DNA from: an uncultured Clostridium sp.
GTDB taxonomy: Bacteria; Bacillota; Clostridia; Clostridiales; Clostridiaceae
Assembly: GCF_910588715.1 (NCBI RefSeq)
Contig: NZ_CAJURG010000007.1
Span: 1-64,000, forward strand
Direction of reading: 5' to 3'
Length of the DNA stretch: 64,000 bases
Shown: piece after piece, positions 35,778-45,053 of the stretch
How the letters are laid out: every line of letters starts with the position of its first letter
Position numbering within the stretch: the stretch's first letter is position 1
Program-made: the position numbers and the translations under genes
Notes under the pieces: model-generated
What the model was told of the DNA's origin: nothing
The model's database searches: none
What the model saw: the letters and a program-made list of their open reading frames with translations, nothing else

Positions 35778-36880
35778 TATTGTGCTCCTCCTTCACTTGT
35801 TACATTTTGCTTTTTCTTATACCACTTTACAGCAAACCTTGCAGTAATTAATAAAGTAATAATTCCTTGAATAATTGTTGTTACCTCTGATGGTACTCCC
35901 ATGCTACGCTCAATAGTACTTCCTCCTGTAGTTAGACCAGCTAAGAAAATACCACTTACTAAAATACCAACAGGATGATTACTTGACATTAATGAAGCTA
36001 TAATACCTGTCCATGCATAACCCGGAGACGTAATCATATTATCAACATAACGATATCTTGTTCCTAAAACTTCACATGCTCCTCCAAGCCCAGCTAATGC
36101 TCCACTTAATATTAATACATAGTACATCATCTTAGTACTATTAACTCCACCATAATTTGCAAAATTAGGATTTAAACCTCCCATTTTTGCCTTATATCCA
36201 AAACTTGTTCTCTTCATAATAAAAAGTACAATTAAAACACAAATAACTGCAATTACAAATCCCCAATGTAATGAATATCCTTTAAACATCTTAGGTAATA
36301 TATTTTCTGTTAACTTTTGAGTTTGAATTGCTGAAGAATCTAACCCTAATGGATCTTTTACAACATATGTTGTAAAGTAAGAAGCTATATAATCAGCAAT
36401 ATAATTCATCATAAGTGTTATAATAAGTAAATCTAATTTAAATCTTTCACTTACATAAGCTGAGATAAGTGAATATAAAACCCCTACTAAAGCACCCGCT
36501 AAAAGAGACATTGCAACAACAAAAACTGTAGGTCCTGGACATATTACAGCTACAACTGCTGAAGTAAATGCCCCTAATACCATTTGCCCTGCTGCACCCA
36601 AACTTGAATAACCAGATCCCCAAGCTAAAGCACCAGAAAGTCCTGCAAATATAATAGGAATAGAACGAGTTAAAGTTGTAGTTAAATAATATGTAGAACC
36701 AAATCCACCCTTAAACATTCCTATAATTGCTTCAAAAGGATTAAATCCAGATAGAGAAATGATTATTCCTCCTATTAATAACCCAACAACAATAGCTTGT
36801 AAAGGATGCTTTAAGGGTTCAAATATATTTGAAAATTTACTTTTAGTAATACTTCTTGATAACAAACCTTTACTTTTCAT
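35777..36880 (-). CDS. Nucleoside ABC transporter permease (first subunit)
   Basis: 367 residues, about ten hydrophobic segments with a conserved cytosolic loop FGYKAKMGGLNPNFANYGGV. It matches the larger permease (YufP/BmpB type) of nucleoside/purine ABC systems. The ATG overlaps the last base of the ATPase gene, and the 3' end overlaps the next permease, giving a tightly coupled operon. Confidence 0.9.
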   Translation of the reverse strand: MKSKGLLSRSITKSKFSNIFEPLKHPLQAIVVGLLIGGIIISLSGFNPFEAIIGMFKGGFGSTYYLTTTLTRSIPIIFAGLSGALAWGSGYSSLGAAGQMVLGAFTSAVVAVICPGPTVFVVAMSLLAGALVGVLYSLISAYVSERFKLDLLIITLMMNYIADYIASYFTTYVVKDPLGLDSSAIQTQKLTENILPKMFKGYSLHWGFVIAVICVLIVLFIMKRTSFGYKAKMGGLNPNFANYGGVNSTKMMYYVLILSGALAGLGGACEVLGTRYRYVDNMITSPGYAWTGIIASLMSSNHPVGILVSGIFLAGLTTGGSTIERSMGVPSEVTTIIQGIITLLITARFAVKWYKKKQNVTSEGGAQ

Positions 36881-38379
36881 TATTTTTTACCTCCTACCAT
36901 TAAAAGACCTAATTCCTTTTCGTCAATGCTACCTCTCTTAAACTCACCAACAATTTCTCCATCATAAATTACATAAATTCTATCACTTAAATCCATAATT
37001 TCACTTAATTCAGAAGATACTAATAATACACTGTCTCCCTTATTTCTCTTATCAACAAGTTGATCATGAATAAACTCTATTGCACCTATGTCAATACCTC
37101 TTGTAGGTTCACAAGCAATTATAAGAGGAGTTTCCATAGACATCTCTCTTGCAACAATAAGCTTTTGAGCATTTCCTCCAGAAAGCTCTTTTATTTTTTG
37201 AGTGTGAGAATCTGCTTTAACTCTAAATTTTGAAATTAACTCTACAGCATGTTTTGTAACTTTATTTATATTTAAAATTCCTTTTTTAGAAAACTCTTTA
37301 TTATCCTCGTATCCCATTAACGCATTTTCAGCAAGAGTTGCTTCTTTAGCACTTCCCCACATATATCTATCTTCTGGAATATGTGCAATACCAGCTTCTC
37401 TTATATTCATTACAGTTTTATTGGTAATATCATTTCCATTAATAATTACATTACCTGAATCAATCTTTTCTAATCCAGTTATGCATCTAATAAGCTCAGA
37501 TTGACCATTACCAGATACCCCTGCAATTCCTACTATTTCACCTTTTTTAATATGTAAATTAACTTTATTTAAAATATTTTTATTATGCTCACCACTTAAA
37601 GATAAGTTTTTAACTTCTAAAAGTTGCTCCTTAGTTTTCTTTTCAGGAATTACTCTATTTGCAATTTGTCTCCCAACCATTAAATAAGATAACTCTTCTA
37701 CACTCGTATCTTTTTTTAATTTTTCAGCAACAACTTGTCCAAGTCTCATAACAACTACTCTATCTGCAACTTCCATAACCTCATGAAGTTTATGTGTTAT
37801 AATTATTAAACTTTTACCTAATTTAGCTAATTGCTTCATTGTTTTTAAAAGTTCATCTACTTCAATAGGAGTAAGAACTGCTGAAGGTTCATCAAAAATT
37901 ATTATATCTGCATTTTGATAAAGAGTTTTTAATATTTCAACACGTTGTTGAAGCCCAACAGGACAATCTTCCACAATGGCATTTGGATTTACATCTAACA
38001 TATATTTCTTTGAAAGCTCTTCAACCATTTGAATATTCTTTTTATAATCAAAAAATATTCCCTTTTTCATTTCATTTTTATATACAATGTTTTCTGCAAC
38101 TGTCATTGATTCAAAAAGCATAAAGTGTTGTTGAACCATTCCTATTCCTTGTTTCATTGCATCTGATGGATTATGAAATTTCATCTTCTTTCCATTTATA
38201 AATATTTCTCCCGAATCTGGCTTTTCTAATCCATAAAGTATTTTCATTATAGTAGATTTTCCTGCACCATTTTCACCAACAACTGCTAATATCTCTCCTT
38301 TATTAAGATTAATATTAACTTTGTTATTAGCTACTACATTACCATAGGTTTTAACAATATTTTTCATTTCTAAAAGCAT
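36880..38379 (-). CDS. Nucleoside ABC transporter ATP-binding protein
   Basis: 499 residues with two ABC domains. First: Walker A GENGAGKSTIMKIL, signature VGLQQRVEILK and Walker B IIIFDEPSAVL. Second: GVSGNGQSELIRCI, LSGGNAQKLIVAREM and LIIACEPTRGIDIGA. The VGLQQR and LSGGNAQK signatures and the ACEPTRG Walker B are typical of BMP-linked nucleoside importers (YufO/NupA). It energises the two permeases. It lies 88 bp after the lipoprotein gene, the gap containing a hairpin that may set relative expression. Confidence 0.92.
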   Translation of the reverse strand: MLLEMKNIVKTYGNVVANNKVNINLNKGEILAVVGENGAGKSTIMKILYGLEKPDSGEIFINGKKMKFHNPSDAMKQGIGMVQQHFMLFESMTVAENIVYKNEMKKGIFFDYKKNIQMVEELSKKYMLDVNPNAIVEDCPVGLQQRVEILKTLYQNADIIIFDEPSAVLTPIEVDELLKTMKQLAKLGKSLIIITHKLHEVMEVADRVVVMRLGQVVAEKLKKDTSVEELSYLMVGRQIANRVIPEKKTKEQLLEVKNLSLSGEHNKNILNKVNLHIKKGEIVGIAGVSGNGQSELIRCITGLEKIDSGNVIINGNDITNKTVMNIREAGIAHIPEDRYMWGSAKEATLAENALMGYEDNKEFSKKGILNINKVTKHAVELISKFRVKADSHTQKIKELSGGNAQKLIVAREMSMETPLIIACEPTRGIDIGAIEFIHDQLVDKRNKGDSVLLVSSELSEIMDLSDRIYVIYDGEIVGEFKRGSIDEKELGLLMVGGKK

Positions 38380-38417
38380 GTCAAAGTTACTCCTTTTCTA
38401 AGTTAATCTAAAATATA

Positions 38418-38450
38418 ATAAGGGGCAAAGCTATTGCCTCTACCCCTTAT
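38418..38450 (-). terminator. Hairpin between lipoprotein and ATPase genes
   Basis: Stem ATAAGGGG/CCCCTTAT (38418-38425 with 38443-38450), with a smaller GCA/TGC pairing inside, and only a weak T-rich tail on the minus strand (TATTTTAG). It probably acts as a partial terminator or mRNA stabiliser that makes the binding protein more abundant than the rest of the transporter. Confidence 0.55.
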
Positions 38451-38467
38451 ATAAAGTACATTTCTAA

Positions 38468-39526
38468 TTATTTTGCAGATTCTTCAGGAACTTCTATTAC
38501 TAATTCTCCTGAAATAATCTTTTCAGCTGCTGCCTTACCAGCCGCTATAACTTCATCAGTTATAATTTCAGTATTTCTATAATTCATTTCTTCTGGTGAA
38601 ACACCAACAACACCAAATGCACCTTCTTTTAATCCAAGAAGTTGTGAACCACCATTTAATTTGCCTGCTAAGAATTCATTAATAATAGTATTCATAACAG
38701 CTCCAGTATTTTTTAATAATCCACTAATAATGCTTGGATTTTCAGAAGTTGTTTGGTCAACACTTAATCCAGTTGTATATATTGGTGTACCCTTTTTAGT
38801 TAACTCTTGAGCAGCTTGATATATTCCAGAGTTTGCACTAGCAGATACTCCACCAAATATAAAGTTTGCTCCAGCAGCTTTTTGTTGTAATGTATATTCA
38901 TAAGCTAAGTTAGTATCATTATATGAATTAGTATAGTTATACATAAATTTAGCATTTGGATTAACAGACTTTACACCTTCAGCAAATCCATATCTATATT
39001 TGTATGTAGCTTGTGTTTGGAATGATGCAACATATCCGTATAAGCTTTCATTAGGGAAAGCTGTACCAACCATTGCTCCTAAAACATAAGAACCTTGTGC
39101 TTCATCAAATCCAAAGCTTGTTACCTTTTCATTAGATGCAGTTGTATCAATTACAGCATATTTTGTATCTGGGAATCTATCAGCAGCATCACTAAATGGA
39201 TCAGCTGCTTGCCATCCAATTCCTATTATTAAATCATATCCTTCATTAGATGCAGCAATAGTATTTTCTTCCCATGCAGCAGTATCTGTACATTCAATAG
39301 ATGTCATTTTAAATCCATAAGTTTCACTTGCTTCTTTTAAAGCTTCATATGCTTGAAGAATAAATTGTTCTGTTCCAATTGTATCTGAAATTAAAGCTAT
39401 ATTTAACTTTGAATAATCTCCATTAGCTCCTTCATTTCCTGCTGATTCATTCCCACCTGAGTTAGAGCATCCAGCAAAAAGAAGTGATGTCATAATAAGT
39501 AATAAAGAAGTTATTATTTTTTTCAT
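38468..39526 (-). CDS. BMP-family nucleoside-binding lipoprotein
   Basis: 352 residues. The lipobox LLFAGC (Cys about 20) is followed by a Ser/Gly/Asn linker. Family motifs include IALISDTIGTEQFILQAYEAL, the IGIGWQAADPFSDAADRFPDTKYA region and VTSFGFDEAQGSYVLGAM. BmpA/Med-family proteins bind nucleosides. It leads an operon of ATPase, two permeases and a metallophosphoesterase. Its promoter overlaps a TGAC-N4-GTCA dyad near the divergent YeiL-like regulator. Confidence 0.9.
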   Translation of the reverse strand: MKKIITSLLLIMTSLLFAGCSNSGGNESAGNEGANGDYSKLNIALISDTIGTEQFILQAYEALKEASETYGFKMTSIECTDTAAWEENTIAASNEGYDLIIGIGWQAADPFSDAADRFPDTKYAVIDTTASNEKVTSFGFDEAQGSYVLGAMVGTAFPNESLYGYVASFQTQATYKYRYGFAEGVKSVNPNAKFMYNYTNSYNDTNLAYEYTLQQKAAGANFIFGGVSASANSGIYQAAQELTKKGTPIYTTGLSVDQTTSENPSIISGLLKNTGAVMNTIINEFLAGKLNGGSQLLGLKEGAFGVVGVSPEEMNYRNTEIITDEVIAAGKAAAEKIISGELVIEVPEESAK

Positions 39527-39568
39527 TCTTTCATCTCCTATTGTTAATTTGTTAATTTAATTATAATA

Positions 39569-39600
39569 ATTATATAGACTTAAAAATATGACACAAGTCA
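39569..39600 (-). promoter_or_regulatory. Nucleoside operon promoter with Crp/Fnr-like dyad
   Basis: Minus strand -35 TTGTGT (39591-39596), 16-bp spacer, -10 TATAAT (39569-39574). The dyad TGAC-ACAA-GTCA (39589-39600) overlaps the -35. Its size and N4 spacing fit Crp/Fnr-family sites, and a YeiL-like member is encoded divergently, so repression or activation by that protein is a reasonable inference. Confidence 0.55.
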
Positions 39601-39782
39601 CATTTTGACGAATAAAGTGTATATTTTTTTAATTTTTCTTTTTAATATTCGCTTTTTTTCTGGAAGTATTACTTTATATAGGCATATTTTATAAATTATT
39701 TTTAATTTTATTTTAAATACTAATTTATCTATCCAAATAATTATATCTTTTTTTGTATCACTTTTCTTATAAGTATATGTTA

Positions 39783-39811
39783 TTGTTATATATTTTTCCT
39801 TATGCTAAAAT
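39783..39811 (+). promoter_or_regulatory. Promoter of the YeiL-like regulator gene
   Basis: -35 TTGTTA (39783-39788), 17-bp spacer, -10 TAAAAT (39806-39811), about 58 bp before the ATG. Confidence 0.5.
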
Positions 39812-39869
39812 CATGAATATAAATATAAAGAACAAATTTTTAATAAACTCACTTTTTTAGGGAGGATTT

Positions 39870-40538
39870 ATGATAAATGTTAAAAACAAAGGATTATTAA
39901 ATAAATATATTAATAATACTGGTATTTCTAAATTATTTTCACAAGACATGAGTAATTTATTAGAACTATTTTCTTTAAATAAAGGTGATTTTTTAATTAA
40001 TGAAGGTGAATGCTCTGATTATTTATATTTTTTAGTAAGTGGAAAATTAAAGGTTTTTTCTCACTCAACTTCTGGTAAAATAATGTCTCTAAATCTTTTT
40101 AATTCTTTTGAAATCATAGGTGAGACAGGTAGCTTGTGGAATAATCCCCCTACTGCTTCCGTTCAAGCTAGTTCTAAAGCTTATTGTATAGGAATATCAA
40201 TGAAGCACAGGGATATTCTTTTAAACGATGTTATATTTTTAAGATACATTTGCAAAAATTTAGGGGAAAGACTTAGCTATATGAATAATACTACTTGTAT
40301 TAATCTTTATGAACCATTAGAAAATAGGCTTGCTTCTTTCATATTGAAAACAGAAGAAAATGGAATATTTTCCTATAATTTAACTGAATGTGCTGAACTT
40401 TTATGTGCAAGTTATAGACATCTATTAAGGGTTATTAATTTATTTTGCAGTACAAATAAACTAATTAAAGAAGGAAAGTCCTATAAAATTTTAGATAGAG
40501 ATTATTTAGAAAGCATTTCACATTATTCCTTAGATTAA
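39870..40538 (+). CDS. Crp/Fnr-family regulator, YeiL-like
   Basis: 222 residues. An N-terminal cNMP-type jelly-roll (about 20-120, ending with the ISMKHRDILLNDVIFLRYIC stretch that resembles E. coli YeiL) is followed by a long helix and a C-terminal winged HTH (about 165-220, LLCASYRHLLRVINLF). YeiL-type proteins are poorly characterised and in E. coli lie near nucleoside genes. This one is divergent from the nucleoside ABC operon, consistent with a regulator of that operon. GGGAGGA precedes the ATG. Several cysteines (about 50, 109, 135, 146, 171, 176, 191) are scattered, but there is no clear Fe-S cluster motif. Confidence 0.78.
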   Translation: MINVKNKGLLNKYINNTGISKLFSQDMSNLLELFSLNKGDFLINEGECSDYLYFLVSGKLKVFSHSTSGKIMSLNLFNSFEIIGETGSLWNNPPTASVQASSKAYCIGISMKHRDILLNDVIFLRYICKNLGERLSYMNNTTCINLYEPLENRLASFILKTEENGIFSYNLTECAELLCASYRHLLRVINLFCSTNKLIKEGKSYKILDRDYLESISHYSLD

Positions 40539-40540
40539 TA

Positions 40541-40580
40541 AAAAAACTGTTGCATAAATTTTAAAATGCAACAGTTTTTT
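40541..40580. terminator. Bidirectional terminator between yeiL-like gene and 5'-nucleotidase
   Basis: Fifteen-bp stem (40541-40555 with 40566-40580) with T-runs on both strands, located between the two converging genes directly after the plus-strand stop codon. Confidence 0.9.
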
Positions 40581-40585
40581 TAATT

Positions 40586-42097
40586 TTATTTTATTATATA
40601 ATTACTTTTTTCAATAGCTTTAATATTCTTATTCTTTAAAAAATAATTAATTATAAGCTCACTTATATCAACATTAATTTCTTTAATAAGCTCAGCTCCT
40701 TCATAGGATGGATAAATTGAAGTATTTGTTGCACGATAATTATTCATAACAACATTATAATAATTATCTAAATCAATATCTTTGCCATTCTTTTTCATAT
40801 AAATTACTCTATCATTAAAATTTCTTGATAAATCAATTTTATAATCAAATCCTGCAAATGTATCATAATTGTAATTTTGAACTTTTGGAATTAAAAATCC
40901 ATCACTAATTTTTACTTTTCCATTATCAACAACAAAATAGGTTGCAGCTTTTTCAACAGCTTCTTTTAACTTGCTTCCCTTTACCTTTAAAACCATTAAT
41001 GTATTAGGATAAGGATAGTTTATTAATACATCTCTAATAGATACATTTTTCTTAAAACCAATTGCAGTATCAAATAAAGATAAAACTGAAAAATCTGCTC
41101 CAGAGGCTTCTAATTGTACTTGATGTAAAAAATTAATAAATGGATGTCCATTTAGCCTTGCTTGAAAAATATCATCCATAAGTATATCTTTATCAAATTC
41201 ACCAATTTCTTTATCTAAATAGTCCTTTAAATTTACATCAACATTAGTAAATATCTTTTCTAATCCTTTATTAATTTCATCATTTAATAAAGAAACATCA
41301 ACTAATTCATAAGTTGTTTCTTTTGTTTCTGTATCTAATATAATCTTACTAAACTTTTGACCATTATGAAGTGGCTGTGAGCAAATTACTCCATTTATTT
41401 TAGTAATAAATGCTCTATGCTGATGACCGCTTAAAACAATATCAATTGAATCATATTTTTCTAACAATTCACTTCCTTGATTTTCTTTAGTAAGTTTTTC
41501 TGTAGGAGTATTACTTCCATCTAAGCTCTTTTCAAACCCTCCATGATAACAAACTATAATATAATCTGCCTTTTCTTTTAACTCCTTTTCATATTTTCCA
41601 TACATACAAACAGGGTCTAAAAACTCTAAATTAGTAATATTTTTCTCATGCTCCCAATTTGGTATAAAAGAAGTTGTAAGACCAATACACGCAATTTTAA
41701 ATCCATCAAAATCAAATATCTTATAAGGTTTTGTTTTTAAATTTAATCCTTGAATATTAGCATTTATTATTTTATCTTCAACTAGCTTATAAGAATTATT
41801 TAAATAATCTAACCCATAATTAAATTCATGATTTCCTATAACATAAGCATCATATCCTATAAATTCTAATCCTTCTAATATAGGATTTGTATGTAATTTT
41901 TCTTTTGATAAATAATGTGCAAGTGCTGACCCTTGTATTAAATCACCACAATCCACTTTTAAAGATGCATCATATTTTTTTTCATCATTTAATATATAAC
42001 TTCCTATTTTAAGTATTCCAAGCTTTTGATCTTTTACATAGTTAGTTGGATAAACATACCCATGCAAATCACTTGTTTGATATATAGCTAATTTCAT
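40586..42097 (-). CDS. Bifunctional metallophosphatase/5'-nucleotidase (UshA family)
   Basis: 503 residues. N-terminal calcineurin-fold motifs are QTSDLHG (about 8-14), KVDCGDLIQGS, GNHEFNYG, and GHQHRAF. The C-terminal nucleotide-binding domain (about 315-480) contains ASGADFSVLSLFD. UshA-family enzymes dephosphorylate nucleotides to nucleosides, often outside the cell, but this protein has no signal peptide and starts directly at the catalytic domain (MKLAIYQTSDLHG), so it may be cytosolic. It ends a four-gene operon (thioredoxin, anion permease, MBL, this) and adjoins the nucleoside importer. Confidence 0.85.
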   Translation of the reverse strand: MKLAIYQTSDLHGYVYPTNYVKDQKLGILKIGSYILNDEKKYDASLKVDCGDLIQGSALAHYLSKEKLHTNPILEGLEFIGYDAYVIGNHEFNYGLDYLNNSYKLVEDKIINANIQGLNLKTKPYKIFDFDGFKIACIGLTTSFIPNWEHEKNITNLEFLDPVCMYGKYEKELKEKADYIIVCYHGGFEKSLDGSNTPTEKLTKENQGSELLEKYDSIDIVLSGHQHRAFITKINGVICSQPLHNGQKFSKIILDTETKETTYELVDVSLLNDEINKGLEKIFTNVDVNLKDYLDKEIGEFDKDILMDDIFQARLNGHPFINFLHQVQLEASGADFSVLSLFDTAIGFKKNVSIRDVLINYPYPNTLMVLKVKGSKLKEAVEKAATYFVVDNGKVKISDGFLIPKVQNYNYDTFAGFDYKIDLSRNFNDRVIYMKKNGKDIDLDNYYNVVMNNYRATNTSIYPSYEGAELIKEINVDISELIINYFLKNKNIKAIEKSNYIIK

Positions 42098-42114
42098 ATA
42101 TTGCTTCCTTTCAA

Positions 42115-43407
42115 TTATATTGTTTCACCTTTCTTAGGTAAAAAAACATCTCCATTTTCATTATAAAGCTTTTCTGGACGATAAGAATGTATTGGAACTA
42201 GTAACTTAGGTTTAATTAAATTAATTATTTTAATTAAATCATAAGGACGAGCATGACCACTACATGGTATATTCATAAATTCTATATTATTCTTAGCAAA
42301 ATTTTCGATAAATGGCTTATATGCAGGATCAAACTCTCCTAATGGTTGAGCATCAGTATGAATATAAATTCCTCTATTCTTTAATTCATTTATATGATTT
42401 AAGGCTAAACTTCCAAGTTGCCAGAAATACTTACCTTCATCCTCTATTAATTCTTTAAAATCTATCCTTAATTTATCGTCTAATCCATACTCTTTATCGT
42501 CTAACTGATAATATTTAGTTTCAATTCCCGTTGCTTCTTTTACTACATATGAATAATATGCATCTAATACAACAGTTCTTGGATTACTCTTAATTATGTT
42601 TAAAATTCTTTCTATATTTGATATATAATAATTAAAGGTTATTTGTTTATTAGGATTGTCATTAATAACTTTATTTATTTTTTCTATAAGTTCTTTTTCG
42701 TTAACTGCTTCTGTTTCTCTTATAGGGTCTTCAAACTCTTGGAATGAAACACTTACACCCTCTATTAATAATACATCACAACTTTCACTTTCCTTACAGA
42801 AATTCAACGTATCATTTTCTCTATATCCATGCAACCTAATGTCTCCAGTATAAGCTATAGTTAAATCTGGTGTTTTTATTAATAATCCATTAGCTCCATA
42901 AGCATCATGGTCAACTGGCATAACCTTAACTTTTATTTTTCCAACATTAACAACTTCATTTTCCTTAACACCAATTACTTCCCTTGTATTAGAACTTTGT
43001 TTTTCATATAAAGGGAAAATAAAATCATTATTAATATTTAAAGTGTTCAATAATGATTTTGTACCTTCTAAAGTATATAAAGGAATTTTAGGATTTAAAT
43101 AATTAACTATTTTAGAATGATCTAAATGAATATGTGATAAAAATACAGCTGTATTTTTAAAGTTGTCTTCTTTTGATTCATATCCTTCTAAAGGTATTTT
43201 AGGATCAAAAATATTATTTAAATAGGGTACTAATTTTTCATCTAATAATCCTTGTAAATCTTCTGGTTGAAATTCTGCTGATGGATTATATTCACTTCCA
43301 AAATCAAAGAAAATATGATCATCTTCATATGCAATTTCTATTATCGTTCCACCTATGGTTAATACGCCACTATGGAATGTTATTTTTGTCTTTTTGTCCT
43401 TAAGCAT
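42115..43407 (-). CDS. MBL-fold hydrolase of the RNase J-like type
   Basis: 430 residues. The metal motif SHIHLDHSK (HxHxDH at about 92-97) lies in a metallo-beta-lactamase fold; IAYTGDIRLHGYREN, LLIEGVSV and PCSGHARPYDLIKII with PIHSYRPEKL complete the beta-CASP-type layout seen in RNase J. It is shorter than RNase J (about 555) and lacks the C-terminal domain, so housekeeping RNase function is unlikely. It lies 17 bp before the 5'-nucleotidase gene in operon order. A nuclease or phosphodiesterase feeding nucleotide salvage is plausible but inferred. Confidence 0.72.
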   Translation of the reverse strand: MLKDKKTKITFHSGVLTIGGTIIEIAYEDDHIFFDFGSEYNPSAEFQPEDLQGLLDEKLVPYLNNIFDPKIPLEGYESKEDNFKNTAVFLSHIHLDHSKIVNYLNPKIPLYTLEGTKSLLNTLNINNDFIFPLYEKQSSNTREVIGVKENEVVNVGKIKVKVMPVDHDAYGANGLLIKTPDLTIAYTGDIRLHGYRENDTLNFCKESESCDVLLIEGVSVSFQEFEDPIRETEAVNEKELIEKINKVINDNPNKQITFNYYISNIERILNIIKSNPRTVVLDAYYSYVVKEATGIETKYYQLDDKEYGLDDKLRIDFKELIEDEGKYFWQLGSLALNHINELKNRGIYIHTDAQPLGEFDPAYKPFIENFAKNNIEFMNIPCSGHARPYDLIKIINLIKPKLLVPIHSYRPEKLYNENGDVFLPKKGETI

Positions 43408-43440
43408 AAATTTTTAACAACTCCTCTTTTGATATTTTAT

Positions 43441-44568
43441 CTAAATAAAAAAGTATAGAATAAACACTATTATAACTAATCCTAAAATATTATAAAGTGT
43501 AAATTTCTTTATATAATTACCACCATTACTTGGATACTCGTTAAGATATAACTTATAAGAAATTACACTAGCAAGTGAAGCTATAATAGTTCCTAATCCA
43601 CCTATATTTACTCCTAACAATAACCCTTTATAATATGGAGTAAAGGCTGATATAAGCATAGTTGCAGGAACGTTACTTATAAATTGACTAGATATTATTG
43701 AAGATATAAAAGTACTTTTTTCTGATGATAATATATTTATCATAAACTCCTTAATTTCACTCATAGAAGATATATTTCCTATAAATATAAAAAAGGCTAC
43801 AAAGGTAATAAGTAATGAATAATCTACTTTTTTAAATAAGTTTTTATTAAAACTAATTATAGAAATTATTGTTATTACAAAAGAAATTCTATAATCAATT
43901 AAATGAAACACTGAAAGCAATGTAATAAAAAACAAAACTGAATATATTATAATACCTCTTTTATTTTCTATTTTAATCTTTTCAACTTTAAAAGATATAC
44001 TTTCTCTCTTTTCCCTAAATATTATAAATATTAAAAATATTACTGATAATAAAACTAATGGAAGTGTTATCTTTAAAAACTCTAAGATGTTAATATTAAA
44101 ATAAGAATAAATAAAAAGATTTTGTGGATTTCCCATTGGCGTTAAAGCACTTCCTAAATTAGCTGCTAAGGTTTGAAATATAACTGCTTTCAATATATTT
44201 ATATTGGCCTTTTTACCTATAATTAATGTTAATGGAACAAAAGTAATTAAAGCAACATCATTAGTTACTATCATAGCTGAAAAGAACGTTAAAAATACTA
44301 TCATATATGTAAGCGATTTTAAACTTGTACATCTTTTTAATAAAGAAGTAGCTATGCTATCTAAAACTTTTAAATCATTAAACCCAGCTACTAATATCAT
44401 TAAATTAAATAATAAAATTATTACTTTAAAATCTATATATTCTATCTTAGGCAATGATATAAATGATGTACCTATTGCTAATATCATTGCAATTATTAAT
44501 ACTATTTCCTTTTTTATAAATTCTATAAATACCCTTTTATCTTTTATTAAATTTAATTCTAAATTCAT
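43441..44568 (-). CDS. ArsB/SLC13-type anion permease
   Basis: 375 residues, about ten hydrophobic segments. The NDVALITFVPLTLI segment (about 102-115) and the ANLGSALTPMGNPQNLFIY motif (about 135-153) are typical of the ArsB/NhaD/SLC13 superfamily. Members carry arsenite, dicarboxylates or other anions. The N-terminus is short, so the first helices may be reduced. It lies between the thioredoxin-like gene and the MBL gene on one transcript. Substrate unknown; in this setting phosphate, sulfate or organic anions are all possible. Confidence 0.78.
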   Translation of the reverse strand: MNLELNLIKDKRVFIEFIKKEIVLIIAMILAIGTSFISLPKIEYIDFKVIILLFNLMILVAGFNDLKVLDSIATSLLKRCTSLKSLTYMIVFLTFFSAMIVTNDVALITFVPLTLIIGKKANINILKAVIFQTLAANLGSALTPMGNPQNLFIYSYFNINILEFLKITLPLVLLSVIFLIFIIFREKRESISFKVEKIKIENKRGIIIYSVLFFITLLSVFHLIDYRISFVITIISIISFNKNLFKKVDYSLLITFVAFFIFIGNISSMSEIKEFMINILSSEKSTFISSIISSQFISNVPATMLISAFTPYYKGLLLGVNIGGLGTIIASLASVISYKLYLNEYPSNGGNYIKKFTLYNILGLVIIVFILYFFI

Positions 44569-44594
44569 GCTAAACCCCTACTAAATTTTTTAAT

Positions 44595-44930
44595 TTAAAA
44601 TATCATTTCATAATATCTTTTTATATTTCTTTCAAGTTCAAGTAAATCTACGTTTCTTCCAATTCTTAATGTTTCCTTACCTTCAATAAACAATAAAAAT
44701 ATAGGTAATGAAAAAACATCATATTTTGCAGCTAAACTTAAATTTTCTTCTCCATTTATTTCTCCACTCTTAATTTCAGGCAAATTTTTTAATATACTTT
44801 CAATTTTAAATTTTATTGCTTCACAGGCACCACAATCCATTCCAGTAAAATATACTACAGCCATTTTGTTATATTTAATTAAATTACTAATATCACTTTC
44901 ACTAAACAATTTATTCAAAATACTATTCAT
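44595..44930 (-). CDS. Thioredoxin-family protein
   Basis: 111 residues. The redox motif is CGAC (Cys33 and Cys36) in YFTGMDCGACEAI, with a cis-proline region at SLPIFLLF. It has no signal peptide, so acts in the cytosol. The CGAC motif, rather than the classical CGPC of thioredoxin, suggests a thiol-disulfide role of its own and not the main thioredoxin. First gene of the operon ending with the 5'-nucleotidase; 26 bp before the permease gene. Confidence 0.82.
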   Translation of the reverse strand: MNSILNKLFSESDISNLIKYNKMAVVYFTGMDCGACEAIKFKIESILKNLPEIKSGEINGEENLSLAAKYDVFSLPIFLLFIEGKETLRIGRNVDLLELERNIKRYYEMIF

Positions 44931-45004
44931 CTCTCTTTATTATAAAAATTTATATCTTTAACCTTATCTTTGTCATTAAATTATATACTTATACTTCAAA
45001 AAAA

Positions 45005-45040
45005 AATAGTCATTACTTAAATTTATAAGCAATGACTATT
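45005..45040 (-). terminator. Terminator of gltBD
   Basis: Ten-bp stem AATAGTCATT/AATGACTATT (45005-45014 with 45031-45040), with inner TTA/TAA pairing and a long T-run on the minus strand. It lies 13 bp after the gltD stop codon. Confidence 0.85.
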
Positions 45041-45053
45041 TATCCTTTAAATT

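Larger units (their letters stand above)
39527..39869. other. Intergenic region between the nucleoside operon and YeiL-like regulator
   Basis: 343 bp with no gene. It holds divergent promoters (39569-39596 minus and 39783-39811 plus) and a palindromic TGAC-N4-GTCA element. I searched for a purine riboswitch before the lipoprotein gene and did not see its conserved core. The middle part is poly-T-rich with no stable hairpin. Confidence 0.6.

Noticed and set aside
38418..38450. Full Rho-independent terminator between the lipoprotein and ATPase genes
   Set aside because: The stem is short and the T-run poor; it is reported only as a partial terminator or stabilising hairpin, since the downstream genes clearly belong to the same transporter.
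39527..39700. Purine riboswitch before the nucleoside-binding lipoprotein gene
   Set aside because: I looked for the conserved purine-aptamer loops on the minus strand and did not find them; only a promoter and a dyad are visible.
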